Origin: Prevotella sp.
Lineage (GTDB): Bacteria; Bacteroidota; Bacteroidia; Bacteroidales; Bacteroidaceae
Assembly (NCBI GenBank): GCA_017462915.1
Contig: JAFTQG010000055.1
Location: 62,001 to 126,000, forward strand
Reading direction: 5' to 3'
DNA length: 64,000 bases
Part shown: piece by piece, positions 1 to 8,540 of the stretch
Position numbering within the stretch: the first letter of the stretch is position 1
How the letters are laid out: each line of letters starts with the position of its first letter
Notes under the pieces: model-generated
Seen by the model: only the letters and a program-made list of their open reading frames with translations
Databases searched by the model: none
What the model was told of the DNA's origin: nothing
Position numbers and translations under genes: made by a program

Positions 1-16
1 TTTTTTTTTGAAAATA

Positions 17-48
17 TTTGGTAGTTTAAAAAAATAGCAGTACCTTTG
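17..48 (+). promoter_or_regulatory. Bacteroidetes-type promoter of tRNA-Asn
   Basis: TTTG at 17-20, a 20-nt spacer and TACCTTTG at 41-48 match the Bacteroidetes primary sigma consensus (TTTG, 19-21 nt, TAnnTTTG). The tRNA begins 31 nt after the -7 element, leaving room for a short processed leader. Confidence 0.75.
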
Positions 49-78
49 CACACGCTTTTGAGACATAATGCAAAGAAT

Positions 79-152
79 GCTTCCTTAGCTCAGTTGGTTA
101 GAGCATCTGACTGTTAATCAGGGGGTCCTAGGTTCAAGCCCTAGAGGGAGCG
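79..152 (+). tRNA. tRNA-Asn (anticodon GTT)
   Basis: The cloverleaf can be drawn directly. The acceptor GCTTCCT pairs with AGGGAGC (145-151) with one G-U pair. The D arm has GCTCAGTTGGTTAGAGC. The anticodon stem TCTGA/TCAGG closes the loop CTGTTAA, giving anticodon GTT. The T stem CTAGG/CCTAG closes loop TTCAAGC. The discriminator is G at 152 and no CCA is encoded, as is common in Bacteroidetes. Confidence 0.95.
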
Positions 153-159
153 CACAAGA

Positions 160-187
160 AGAGACATTCGCAAGGATGTCTCTTTTT
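160..187 (+). terminator. Rho-independent terminator of tRNA-Asn
   Basis: AGAGACAT and ATGTCTCT form a perfect 8-bp stem around an 8-nt loop, followed directly by a T-run, 7 nt downstream of the mature tRNA 3' end. Confidence 0.85.
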
Positions 188-198
188 GTATTAACGCC

Positions 199-292
199 CT
201 GCAGAGGGTGACCCTTCACCGTGCGAGAGGTGACCTTTCACCATGAGAAACGTCACCTTCCGGAGCATGAAAGGTCACGGTCTGCCGAGAGA
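199..292. repeat. GGTGACC-type repeat, copy 1
   Basis: About four degenerate units of 22-25 nt, each centred on a short dyad such as GGTGACCTTTCACC, with connectors like GTGCGAGA or ATGAGAAA. The same family occurs at 19561-19647, 34034-34111 and 61464-61545. It lies just before a 9-nt-period array here, at 34034 (after one) and at 61464 (after one). Confidence 0.7.
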
Positions 293-308
293 CGCGGCAG
301 AGACAACC

Positions 309-425
309 GGAATAGCCGATATAGCCAAAATAGCCGTTATAGCCTCTATAGCTTCTATTCCGGCTATCTCGGCTATTCCGGCTATCAACCTTAACCTTAA
401 CCCTAACGATAACCCAAAACCCAAA
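309..425. repeat. 9-nt-period palindromic array 1 plus GGTTAA-type tail
   Basis: 309-386 reads ATAGCCGAT-like 9-mers in the left half and CTATTCCGG-like 9-mers, their reverse complement, in the right half. It is followed at 387-425 by 6-7-nt units such as CTTAAC and CCCAAAA. A short reading frame through it (243-434) encodes only the tripeptide-like repeat IADIAKIAVIASIAS and is not considered a gene. Confidence 0.8.
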
Positions 426-462
426 ACCTCCTAACCGTACAAAGCATCTCACCACAACAGTA

Positions 463-497
463 GTGCACCACGGTACGTCCCTACAGTTTACGCAATA
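463..497. repeat. CTACAG-type repeat, copy 1
   Basis: The sequence from GTGCACCACGGTACGTCC through CTACAGTTTACGCAATA recurs with one or two changes at 54210-54251, where it forms the right arm of a hairpin. The rest of 498-574 is simple AACTCATAACTTATAACTC sequence with no gene that I can see. Confidence 0.6.
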
Positions 498-574
498 CGC
501 TCGCAGAGCTCAACTCATAACTTATAACTCATAACTCACAACTGCTCCTAACCGTATCACCGAAAAACCGCCCT

Positions 575-3500
575 ATGGAAAACAGACACCCTGCCCTGCA
601 TGACATCTACGAACCGGAAGTGGCGAGCACCCTCTTCCGTGAGCTCGGCGACGCCGTCGCCGGGCGTACCGACATGCACGGCGTGTACAAAGCCCTTGAA
701 CATATCTTCCAGCGCTGCCTCTTCATGAAGACAGGCACGGCACGGCTCAATCTCGGCGGCACATTTGCCAAGACCGACTACCTGCTGAAGGAATACCGCG
801 CACCGAAGAGTCTCGTGACGGCCGTCAACGACACGCGTGTACGTCTGCGTAAGGCCGCAGGACAGGCGGCGCACAGTGAGACCGTCGACGGCCTGCGGCT
901 GGAAGACCATTACATGCACGACTTCCGCAACCTCTGCGAGTTCATCTCCTTCATCTACAAGACACCCGTGCCGGGACAGCTCGCCGCCATGTTTCCCGAG
1001 AGCCGCAGGGAGGAGCAGAGCCTGTCCCTCATAGGCGAATATGCGCGCGTCATCGTGGAGAGATGGGACGACCGGTTCATCTACTGCCAGCACGAGAGTT
1101 CCATAGAGGGAGAGACCGTGAGAGTCGCCTACAGCGGCGGCGTCAACGGCCACGACTGGTCGTATCTCCGCGAGATGCTCTACGAGGGTGCACAGCTCAA
1201 CATCATACGCCCGAGGGAGAAGGACGGCGTGCTGATACCCGAGCTCATCATCCTCGAACCCGACTATCTCGTCGACATCTCCGCCATAGCGCGCTGCTTC
1301 ACGAGCTACGCCGAGTCGCCCCTCGTACACCTTATAAACAAGATACAGCCGCAGCAGACCACCGAACCCATCATACTCGGTAACTTCGCCAGCCAGCTCC
1401 TCGACGAGGCCATGACACACCGCGACACCGGTATGCCGCCCTACAGCCGGAGCGCAAGGGACTTCTTCAAGGACAACGCCCTGAACTTCCTCACATTAGG
1501 GCGCAACCATGACCTGCACAGGAACGCCCAGATGCAACGCATCAACATACAGGCGGCACTCGATACGCTGGAAGAGTCCCTCGGACGCTTCAACGTCAAC
1601 GACGCCATCGTAGAGCCTTCGTTCTTCTCCGAGATGCTCGGCCTGCAGGGACGCATGGACTATCTGCAGCTCGACCTCAAGGTCCTTATGGAGCAGAAGT
1701 CGGGCAAGAGCGCGTTCTCCTGCAACGAGACGGAGATAAAGCCCCGGGAGGAGCACTATATACAGCTGCTGCTCTACATGCTCATCATACGCTACAACTA
1801 CCGCGAAATATACGAGCGGAACAACCGCGAACTGCACGCTCTCCTGCTCTACTCCAAATACAGCAACGGACTCATCGAGCTTCCCTTTGCCCCGCAACTC
1901 GTGTTCCGCGCCCTGAAAGTGAGGAACGGCATAGCACGGGCAGACATGGCATACACACAGCCGGGAGGCTTCGCCCTCCTCGAGACGCTCTCAGCAGACC
2001 TGCTCAACGAGAAGAACGCCCGCGGAACGCTCTGGGAGCGGTATCAGAAGCCACAGCTCCAGAGCCTGCTCGCGCCTATCCGCGACGCCTCGCCGCTCGA
2101 AAGGATGTACTGCCTGCGGTTCATGACATTCATAGCCAACGAGCACGCCATGGCGAAAACGGGCAACAGGACGAAGGAGAACTCGGGCTTCGCCGCAAAA
2201 TGGCACGACTCTCTCGAGGAGAAACGCCTCGCGGGAAACATCCACGACGGGCTCTCCCTGCTCTCGCCCGACAGGGAGACGAAGGGGAAGATAGAGCGTG
2301 TGACGCTGAGATTCCCCGAGACGGCAGACAACGACATGTCGAACTTCCGCACAGGAGACATCGTGATACTCTATCCTTACGCCAAGGGCGAGGTGCCCGA
2401 CGCGAGGGCGACGATGGTCTTCCGCTGCTCCATAGAGGAGATAGGACAGGAGACCCTCACGCTCATGCTCCGCGCGCCACAGTCGGACAGCCGTGTCTTC
2501 ATGCGCCATGAAGGCATGGTCTGGGCCATCGAGCACGACTTCTTCGAGTCCTCATACAGCGCGCTGTACCGTGGGATGCACGCCTTCCTCTCCGCCCCGA
2601 AGGAGCGCAGGGATCTCCTCCTGCTGCAGAGAGAGCCTGAGACCGACGGGACACGGCGGCTGAAAGGCGACTACGGGGCGTTCAACAGCCTGTCGCTGCG
2701 CGTCAAGCAGGCAAAGGATATATTCCTCATCATCGGGCCGCCGGGGACGGGAAAGACATCGTTCGGCATGCTCAATACCGTCCGTGAGGAACTTCTCGAG
2801 GAGGATACCAACATCCTTCTCATGTCGTACACCAACAGGGCGGTGGACGAGATATGCTCCAAGCTCCATCAGGAGGGCATCCGTTTCATAAGAATCGGCG
2901 GCCGCCTCAACTGCTCCGGCGACTACCGCGACAGGCTTCTCGACGAGAGGGTGCAGGCGAGCGAGAGCATAGAGTCGCTCCGGGAGGAGATAATGGCGAC
3001 GCGCGTCATCGTCGGCACCACGACATCGCTCACCGCAAACATACAGCTCCTCGGCATGAAGGAGTTCAGCCTGGCGGTCATCGACGAGGCTTCGCAGATA
3101 CTCGAGCCGCATCTCACCGGACTGCTCAGTGCCCACCGCAACGGCGTCCCTGCCCTGCGCAAGCTCGTCTTCATAGGCGACCACAAGCAGTTGCCTGCCG
3201 TCGTGCAGCAGAGGCAGGAGACATCGCGTGTGGAGGAGGAGGCTCTCCATGCCATACATCTCACGGACTGCCGCCTGTCGCTCTTCGAACGCCTGCTGAG
3301 AAGGTATGGCGGTGACAGCCGTGTCGTGTACATGCTGACAAGGCAGGGCCGTATGCACCGCGACATAGCGATGTTTCCCAACCACGCGTTCTACAACAAC
3401 CGCCTTGAGGTAGTGCCGTGTCCTCACCAGACCGTGACGCTCCCGTTCAGGGGAAAGGGCACCGACGGCATCGACGATATGCTGGCGACACGACGCATAG

Positions 3501-4906
3501 CCTTCATCGCCGTGCCTGCTCCGCAGAGGTCTCCGTCGGAGAAGGTCAACCAGGACGAGGCGGACATCATAGCGGCGACGGTGGCGAGGATATACGAGAG
3601 GGAGCGGGAGGTGTTCTCCGCCGACAGGACAGTGGGCGTAATCGTGCCTTACCGCAACCAGATAGCCACCGTACGCAACACCATCGCCGGCTACGGCATA
3701 GAGGCGCTCGACGACATAACGATAGACACAGTGGAGAGATACCAGGGCTCGCAGCGCAGGTATATCGTCTACGGATTCACCGTGCAGAGGTATCACCAGC
3801 TGGATTTCCTGTCTGCCAACACCTTCACGGACACCGACGGGAGCATCATAGACCGTAAGCTCAAGGTCGCCATGACGCGTGCCGAGGAGCATCTCGTCAT
3901 GGTAGGCAACCCGGCGCTGCTTGCCAACAACTTCATCTTCTTCAAACTGATGGAGTTCGTGAGGAGCAAGCACGGGTATTTCCATATCCCGAAGGAGAGG
4001 TATGTACGGGGAGACTTCGCCGTTCCGCCTTACGACCCAGAGGCGCTTGACCTCGGCAGGGCGGCGTTCGGTGTCTCGGAGGCGTTCGGCAAGGCGTTCG
4101 CGCGACATGTCGCCATGCCTCTTCAGGAGGCTTCGGGAGAGGGATGGCCGGAGAAGGTCATGGGAGCGGACATGACGGCAAACCTCAATGCCATAGGCTA
4201 CGGCAGGACAGGATTCTCCGACCCGACACGGAAGGAGGGCCAGGACGGCATGACTCCCATGCAGCAGGCTCTCGTCTACTGCCATTATCTCATGCGTCCG
4301 CAGTATTGTCTCGCCAAGGAAATCTACGCCTCCTGCGGCGAGCGGATAAGGTGTCTCATGGCGGAGGCGGAGGGAAGGGTGCATCTCATAGACATAGGAT
4401 GCGGAGCTTCGGCGTGCGGCGTGGCGTTCGCCGAACTATTCCGGGACATCGCTCCCGGCATGACGTACACCGGCATAGAGGCTTCCGCGGAGATGAGGGA
4501 CATGGGAAAGGCCTTCATCGATGAGATATGCCGAGGGGCTCTGCCCTGCCGCATGGAAGGCTCTTTCGAGACTCTCGGCAAGGAACTGCTGGAGGAGCGT
4601 CACGGGATGCCGTCGCTTACGGTATTCAACTTCTCATGGTTCTTCCACAATGTCACGGCGCAGTATGCCGAACGGCTTGCTCTCCAGCTGGCAGACATCA
4701 TGGCACGACACCCTCAAGGCAAGTTCATCCTTGTCGTGCAGCATTACAGGAACGACTCTTGCCTGAACGCCTACAGGGCTTTCATGCAGGTGTTGCAGAC
4801 CCGCATCAGTGTCATCGGGCGAGGGACGGCCACTACTGCCTGCACTCTTGACGGCCGCAAGCACATGCTTTCCTCGCGGTATGATGTGCTTGAGGGACGG
4901 TTGTAG
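575..4906 (+). CDS. PD-(D/E)XK nuclease-like / SF1 helicase / methyltransferase-like fusion protein
   Basis: A 1443-aa cytoplasmic protein with no signal peptide. A RecB/Cas4-like nuclease motif is visible near residues 358-400: GRMDYL, then EQKSGK, then a QLLLYMLII helix. An SF1 (Dna2/Upf1-like) helicase follows: Walker A GPPGTGKTS near 722, Walker B VIDEAS near 835, GDHKQLPAVV near 868, a QGSQRRYIVYGF motif near 1057 and VAMTRAEEHLVMVG near 1100. After about 150 less clear residues comes IDIGCGASACG near 1273, which matches methyltransferase motif I, with a following TYTGIEAS strand as motif II. This suggests DNA end-processing or defence, but no reaction is proven. The gene is monocistronic, 420 nt after tRNA-Asn, and converges on the gene at 5351. 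The ATG at 575 is the first in frame; no Shine-Dalgarno is seen, as is usual in this group. Helicase assignment is firm; the other two domains are motif-level calls. Confidence 0.85.
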   Translation: MENRHPALHDIYEPEVASTLFRELGDAVAGRTDMHGVYKALEHIFQRCLFMKTGTARLNLGGTFAKTDYLLKEYRAPKSLVTAVNDTRVRLRKAAGQAAHSETVDGLRLEDHYMHDFRNLCEFISFIYKTPVPGQLAAMFPESRREEQSLSLIGEYARVIVERWDDRFIYCQHESSIEGETVRVAYSGGVNGHDWSYLREMLYEGAQLNIIRPREKDGVLIPELIILEPDYLVDISAIARCFTSYAESPLVHLINKIQPQQTTEPIILGNFASQLLDEAMTHRDTGMPPYSRSARDFFKDNALNFLTLGRNHDLHRNAQMQRINIQAALDTLEESLGRFNVNDAIVEPSFFSEMLGLQGRMDYLQLDLKVLMEQKSGKSAFSCNETEIKPREEHYIQLLLYMLIIRYNYREIYERNNRELHALLLYSKYSNGLIELPFAPQLVFRALKVRNGIARADMAYTQPGGFALLETLSADLLNEKNARGTLWERYQKPQLQSLLAPIRDASPLERMYCLRFMTFIANEHAMAKTGNRTKENSGFAAKWHDSLEEKRLAGNIHDGLSLLSPDRETKGKIERVTLRFPETADNDMSNFRTGDIVILYPYAKGEVPDARATMVFRCSIEEIGQETLTLMLRAPQSDSRVFMRHEGMVWAIEHDFFESSYSALYRGMHAFLSAPKERRDLLLLQREPETDGTRRLKGDYGAFNSLSLRVKQAKDIFLIIGPPGTGKTSFGMLNTVREELLEEDTNILLMSYTNRAVDEICSKLHQEGIRFIRIGGRLNCSGDYRDRLLDERVQASESIESLREEIMATRVIVGTTTSLTANIQLLGMKEFSLAVIDEASQILEPHLTGLLSAHRNGVPALRKLVFIGDHKQLPAVVQQRQETSRVEEEALHAIHLTDCRLSLFERLLRRYGGDSRVVYMLTRQGRMHRDIAMFPNHAFYNNRLEVVPCPHQTVTLPFRGKGTDGIDDMLATRRIAFIAVPAPQRSPSEKVNQDEADIIAATVARIYEREREVFSADRTVGVIVPYRNQIATVRNTIAGYGIEALDDITIDTVERYQGSQRRYIVYGFTVQRYHQLDFLSANTFTDTDGSIIDRKLKVAMTRAEEHLVMVGNPALLANNFIFFKLMEFVRSKHGYFHIPKERYVRGDFAVPPYDPEALDLGRAAFGVSEAFGKAFARHVAMPLQEASGEGWPEKVMGADMTANLNAIGYGRTGFSDPTRKEGQDGMTPMQQALVYCHYLMRPQYCLAKEIYASCGERIRCLMAEAEGRVHLIDIGCGASACGVAFAELFRDIAPGMTYTGIEASAEMRDMGKAFIDEICRGALPCRMEGSFETLGKELLEERHGMPSLTVFNFSWFFHNVTAQYAERLALQLADIMARHPQGKFILVVQHYRNDSCLNAYRAFMQVLQTRISVIGRGTATTACTLDGRKHMLSSRYDVLEGRL

Positions 4907-4916
4907 GCGGTTTTTG

Positions 4917-5031
4917 CGGTTAGACGGTTGTACGGTTATGCGGATATTACACGGTTATGCGGTTGATAGCCGGAATAGCCGATATAGTCTCTATAGATTC
5001 TATTCCGGCTATATTGGCTATTCCGGCTATC
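4917..5031. repeat. 8-nt arm plus 9-nt-period palindromic array 2
   Basis: 4917-4964 carries ACGGTTAT/GCGGTTNN-type 8-nt units. 4965-5031 is the array: GATAGCCGGAATAGCCGA at the left end and its complement TATTGGCTATTCCGGCTATC at the right. Confidence 0.75.
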
Positions 5032-5069
5032 CCTTTATCCCCTCAACCTAAAACCCAAAACCCACAAAG

Positions 5070-5145
5070 CCCCGGTTAAGCGAGAGCAGAGCCAAGCTTG
5101 CTTGAGCTCTGCAGAGCGGAAGGGACTTAGAGCGAAGCTCAACCC
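5070..5145. repeat. GCTTAA-type repeat, copy 1
   Basis: Starts with CCCCGGTTAAGCGAGAGCAG, continues CAAGCTTGCTTGAGCTCTGC, and ends GAGCGAAGCTCAACCC. The same order (9-nt array, AACCTAAAAC linker, this repeat) is found again at 30856-31115. Contains short dyads such as GAGCGAAGCTC. Confidence 0.65.
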
Positions 5146-5152
5146 AAAACCC

Positions 5153-5200
5153 CAAAAAAGCAACACCGCCCATAACCTCACGGCCACGGGCGGTGTTTTC
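5153..5200. terminator. Bidirectional terminator between convergent genes
   Basis: AACACCGCCC (5162-5171) pairs with GGGCGGTGTT (5188-5197). A T-rich stretch follows on the plus strand, and an A-run (CAAAAAAG) precedes it so that the minus strand also ends in U. It can serve both the helicase gene and the small gene at 5351. Confidence 0.7.
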
Positions 5201-5350
5201 TCCTCTCTCTTTCCACACACTATAAACTTCTGCCTTGCGGCAGCCGAAATTTCCCTTCATGGGGTAGAGACATGGCCGAGGAGAGCGGCCATGCCCCGTG
5301 CAATCCGTGTCTTCACGGTACTAAAACAAATTATATATTATGTTACTTTA

Positions 5351-5578
5351 TCACAATTCCCAGTTTCCCGAGAACGGGTTGCCGCCCTTTGACGGATTCT
5401 GATCGGGATCGGTTTTTGTCCCTGGCAGGTCGCCCTCTATCACGTGTCCACTGTCGTCGAGACTGGGGTTGCCGTTCTCGTCATCGTCAAAGATCTTCCA
5501 TGACTGGTTCATGATACATCCCTGTTCTATCTCTATCACCTTTATATCAGGCGCTACGTATTGTTTCTTCTTTTTCAT
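5351..5578 (-). CDS. Small acidic KKKxYVAPxI-type protein, 75 aa
   Basis: Starts MKKKKQYVAPDIKVIEIEQG and continues as a polar, Asp/Gly/Pro-rich chain ending GNWEL. Short proteins with this N-terminal pattern (basic start, YxxPxIxVIEIE) are common in Prevotella-type genomes next to secreted proteins, and their function is not known to me. A longer in-frame reading to 5998 exists, but it only overlaps the preceding gene in another frame, and the ATG at 5578 restores the typical start. The gene is 35 nt downstream of the 815-aa secreted protein and probably shares its transcript. There is no clear signal peptide. Confidence 0.65.
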   Translation of the reverse strand: MKKKKQYVAPDIKVIEIEQGCIMNQSWKIFDDDENGNPSLDDSGHVIEGDLPGTKTDPDQNPSKGGNPFSGNWEL

Positions 5579-5613
5579 TGTTCCCTCCGTTTTTATGTTC
5601 TTTTCCTTCTCCA

Positions 5614-8061
5614 TTATCTTACAAGGACTTTCTTTCCGTTCACGATATACAGACCGGCAGGCAGCCCTGCGAGAGATGTCGTGCCACGGCGGACAGCCTG
5701 TCCGCAGACGTTGTACACAGCAGTCTGAGGCGTGACGGCGTGGCAGTCCATGTCCATGGCTATGCCCTCGATGGCTGTCGTGGTGTTGTCGCTGATGCCG
5801 TCCATGGAGGCGCGGAAGGACAGCGTATGGGCGGCAGGGGCTGTCTCTCCGGCATGGATGTCCTCTATCCACCAGTTGTATCCCTTCAGGCGGTTGCGGT
5901 CGCTCTTGAAGTGGTACAGGTCGCCCTCGTAGAAGTTGTATGCGCCGGCAGGTGTCGGCGTGTCGTTCTCGAATGTGGCGTAGACCTTGAGCTGGCATTC
6001 CGTGCCGTTGACGCTGTATGTAGTGCCCTTCACGAATGTCCCGTCCGCGTTGTATGACAGTCCAGCCATCTTCTTGAAGTTTACGGCGTCCCCGATACCA
6101 AGCACATCTGTCGCGAACTTGCTCTTGGTGAGAGATACGCGCGGTATGACATAGTATGGAGCAGCTATCGTCGAGTTGCCTTCATCACCTATCCTTATAG
6201 GGACATTTCCCTCTGTAATGTAGTTGCCGCCCTCACCAGGCTTGATGATGTAGCACTCGCCTGCCCTGAGCACGACGGCGTTGTCGTTTTCAGGATTGAC
6301 ATTCACGAGACGGAACTCTATACAGTTATAGGTGTCCGAGATAGGGTCTGACAGCTTGGCGAGCTTCACCGTCGAGGAGAAGGTCTCCCTCAGCTGCTGT
6401 GCCGTGAGGTCGATAGGGAGGCAGAGGCTGTTCCACTTGCCTTCTTTCAGGTCGCGCTTGAGTATCATCACCCTGCGGACATAGTCGGCAGAATAGTCTA
6501 CTGTCTTCTTGTCGCTTCCGAGCGTGAAGTCCTCGCAGTCGTCATCAAGGGCGAAGCTCTCGCCGAGGTATTTCAGCTGGAAGTCGTCTACATATACATA
6601 GTCGCCCTCGGCCATATCCTCTGTAATCTCTATGCCGAGCTCCAGTTCCTTTGACGTGGTGCCTTCGGGGAAGTTGGCATATATCATCACGGAATTAGGG
6701 TAGATGCCGGTATAGAAAACCACTCCTGCCTCGACCTTATTGGATATTATGCCGTCGTCAATGCCGCCGGCAAGGATGTTCACGCCCTTGGATGTAAGAT
6801 TCTTGAATGTATTGCTGTTGAAATGTACTGTGCCGAGGCGTGACGGCACTTCACCGTATGACTTTGTGAGAAGCGGCACGGAAGACCATCCCGGTGTGCC
6901 TTCTGCCGTGGCGTCGGTGAGCTTTGCATAGAGGTTGGCATAAGGCTGTCTGGTGCCGTCCGCATCGTTGTACAGTCCCTGACACTCTATCCTGTACCAT
7001 CCGCTGTGTGGCAGCGTCACTCTCTGGTATAGTCTCTCGCCTTTCACGGCATCCTTGATGTCGGCGCAGTAGAACATGCCGAAGTTCGGCGCTACCGCAT
7101 TCACGTCATAGAGGTCGTTGCCGTCCGCGTCATAGAATTGCTGTGAGAAGTCTGTAGTGTAGTTGATTTTGAGATTCTCCGTACCATAGCTCTCGTCGCC
7201 GAGTTTCCATCCTATATCCCTCTTTGTTTTCCTGTTCCTGCTGTTGTTGTACATGTTCATGCAGTTGAAGCCCTGTGCACGCATCAGCAAGGTGGCATCT
7301 GTAGGGACATCATGGTTGTAAGTGGTTTCAAAGAGGTCTGTGAACTCCTTTACGGATACTATCTTCCAGTAGGTGTAGGTATTCGTGGCGAAATTTTCTA
7401 TTTCACTACTTGGCAGTGCCTTGACAAGGTTGTTATTGCCTTCCTGATAGACATTGACTATCATCGGCTGGTTGGCGCAAAGATAATAGTTTGTCCCACC
7501 ACGGGTGACATAGACGCGGTAGACCCTGTCCCCTTCGGTGCTCACTCCCGATACTTCCTCAAACTGCCAGGAGCAGTATTGATCGTCTGTGTATCCCGGG
7601 TTTCGGTCGAAGTACACTCCGTGCAGATTGGTGTTGTCTGGAGCATAGACGAATCCTGTATAGCTTCCCGTACCTTGGATGTTCGTCTCATTGTAGAACG
7701 GGCCTCTGATGTAATACTGTCCGCTTCCGGAGGTTGTCTCGCTGAGCACGAGCGGCAGACCTGTGGAGAATGTCGCCATACGCGTGCCCCAGTATCCTCC
7801 GGCGTGTACGAACATGTCCTTGCCTTTATTGTAGAGCAGCAGACGGGTAGCATTGGGGTCTACGTCGCCCTCCTCAGCACCTTTATAGTTATTATCGGCA
7901 AGGACGACATCCGACAGAGCCATGCCCTTGCCCTCGAAATGTGCTGTCTCGGCGGATATTCCCTGTGCCGCCGCCTCTTGCGGCATGGCGGCGAGAAGCA
8001 TGTACAGCAGATACATGCATAAAAACTTTGTTTTAAGCGTAAACATTCTCATCATAATCAT
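5614..8061 (-). CDS. Large secreted protein with T9SS-like C-terminal tail, 815 aa
   Basis: The N-terminus (MIMMRMFTLKTKFLCMYLLY, then MLLAAMPQEAAAQG) is a signal peptide. The body is beta-rich and Gly/Tyr/Asn-rich with no catalytic motif that I recognise. A stretch around residues 340-480 (HSGWYRIECQGLYNDADG, later DYVYVDDFQLKYLG) has the look of a carbohydrate-binding jelly roll. The end reads TAVYNVCGQAVRRG, then LPAGLYIVNGKKVLVR, which is the usual Prevotella type IX secretion sorting tail. The protein is therefore expected on the cell surface or outside. It precedes the small 75-aa gene and is divergent from the ATPase at 8541. Function unknown; export is well supported, substrate is not. 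Confidence 0.8.
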   Translation of the reverse strand: MIMMRMFTLKTKFLCMYLLYMLLAAMPQEAAAQGISAETAHFEGKGMALSDVVLADNNYKGAEEGDVDPNATRLLLYNKGKDMFVHAGGYWGTRMATFSTGLPLVLSETTSGSGQYYIRGPFYNETNIQGTGSYTGFVYAPDNTNLHGVYFDRNPGYTDDQYCSWQFEEVSGVSTEGDRVYRVYVTRGGTNYYLCANQPMIVNVYQEGNNNLVKALPSSEIENFATNTYTYWKIVSVKEFTDLFETTYNHDVPTDATLLMRAQGFNCMNMYNNSRNRKTKRDIGWKLGDESYGTENLKINYTTDFSQQFYDADGNDLYDVNAVAPNFGMFYCADIKDAVKGERLYQRVTLPHSGWYRIECQGLYNDADGTRQPYANLYAKLTDATAEGTPGWSSVPLLTKSYGEVPSRLGTVHFNSNTFKNLTSKGVNILAGGIDDGIISNKVEAGVVFYTGIYPNSVMIYANFPEGTTSKELELGIEITEDMAEGDYVYVDDFQLKYLGESFALDDDCEDFTLGSDKKTVDYSADYVRRVMILKRDLKEGKWNSLCLPIDLTAQQLRETFSSTVKLAKLSDPISDTYNCIEFRLVNVNPENDNAVVLRAGECYIIKPGEGGNYITEGNVPIRIGDEGNSTIAAPYYVIPRVSLTKSKFATDVLGIGDAVNFKKMAGLSYNADGTFVKGTTYSVNGTECQLKVYATFENDTPTPAGAYNFYEGDLYHFKSDRNRLKGYNWWIEDIHAGETAPAAHTLSFRASMDGISDNTTTAIEGIAMDMDCHAVTPQTAVYNVCGQAVRRGTTSLAGLPAGLYIVNGKKVLVR

Positions 8062-8186
8062 ATTTGTTTTAGTTTGATTGCTGCCTTATATGTCCCATGA
8101 CAGGCATATCTCCATCTTGTCTGTCTCCGTGAAGCCGACAGACCTGCCTGCGGGAAGGGCGTACTCTCCCTGTCAGAATTCCGATG

Positions 8187-8194
8187 CAAAGATC
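8187..8194 (-). promoter_or_regulatory. Possible -7 element for the 815-aa secreted protein
   Basis: On the minus strand this reads GATCTTTG followed by CATCGGAATT. It matches TAnnTTTG at seven of eight positions and lies about 125 nt upstream of the start codon. No convincing -33 element is seen. Confidence 0.35.
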
Positions 8195-8261
8195 GCAAAA
8201 ATCCGTCATAACGGCCGTGCTTTGCCATGTGTTTGTTGAACCGTTGCCGCAAAACATTGTG

Positions 8262-8302
8262 CGACAGGTAATTGGGGGGGGTGGCTTAACGTGTTTTAAC
8301 TT
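8262..8302. other. G8-tract element shared with the susC upstream region
   Basis: GTAATTGGGGGGGG followed by TTAACGTGTTTTAAC resembles, in reverse complement, the sequence at 39629-39665 (TTTTAACACATTTTACCCC... then GATTACTGTTAGC). Both copies lie upstream of genes for exported proteins. It may be a regulator site or a slippage-prone tract. Confidence 0.45.
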
Positions 8303-8402
8303 TATATTCCCTCATTGTCATGAGGTTGTGGGTTATGGGTTGTGGGTGGGAGGTTATACGGTGGTTCATCCGTCACGGTATCACTCCGAATGTCGGATGA
8401 AG

Positions 8403-8463
8403 CACAAAAACACCGATTAAAATGCCACAAAAACACCGATTAAAATGCCACAAAAACACCGAT
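8403..8463. repeat. 23-nt tandem repeat, about 2.6 copies
   Basis: The unit begins CACAAAAACACCGATTAAAA and ends TGC; copies start at 8403, 8426 and 8449. It ends 27 nt upstream of the -33 element of the ATPase promoter and could affect its expression. The remaining part of the 8062-8540 gap shows no gene. Confidence 0.85.
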
Positions 8464-8489
8464 CAAGACAAAATAAAAACAGCTAAATA

Positions 8490-8521
8490 CTTGCAGGATA
8501 GGAATTTATTTATTATTTTTG
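8490..8521 (+). promoter_or_regulatory. Promoter of the AAA_14/DUF4143 ATPase gene
   Basis: CTTG at 8490-8493, a 20-nt spacer and TATTTTTG at 8514-8521 fit the Bacteroidetes consensus. The ATG at 8541 is 19 nt beyond, so the leader is very short. Confidence 0.65.
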
Positions 8522-8540
8522 CAGGCAAAAGGAAATCAAC

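Noticed and set aside
153-4906. Integrative island at the tRNA-Asn gene
   Set aside because: No integrase, no duplicated tRNA 3' end and no second attachment site are seen in the window.
5351-5998. 215-aa minus-strand reading frame
   Set aside because: Its first 140 residues overlap the 815-aa gene in another frame; only the last 75 aa, from the ATG at 5578, look like a protein.
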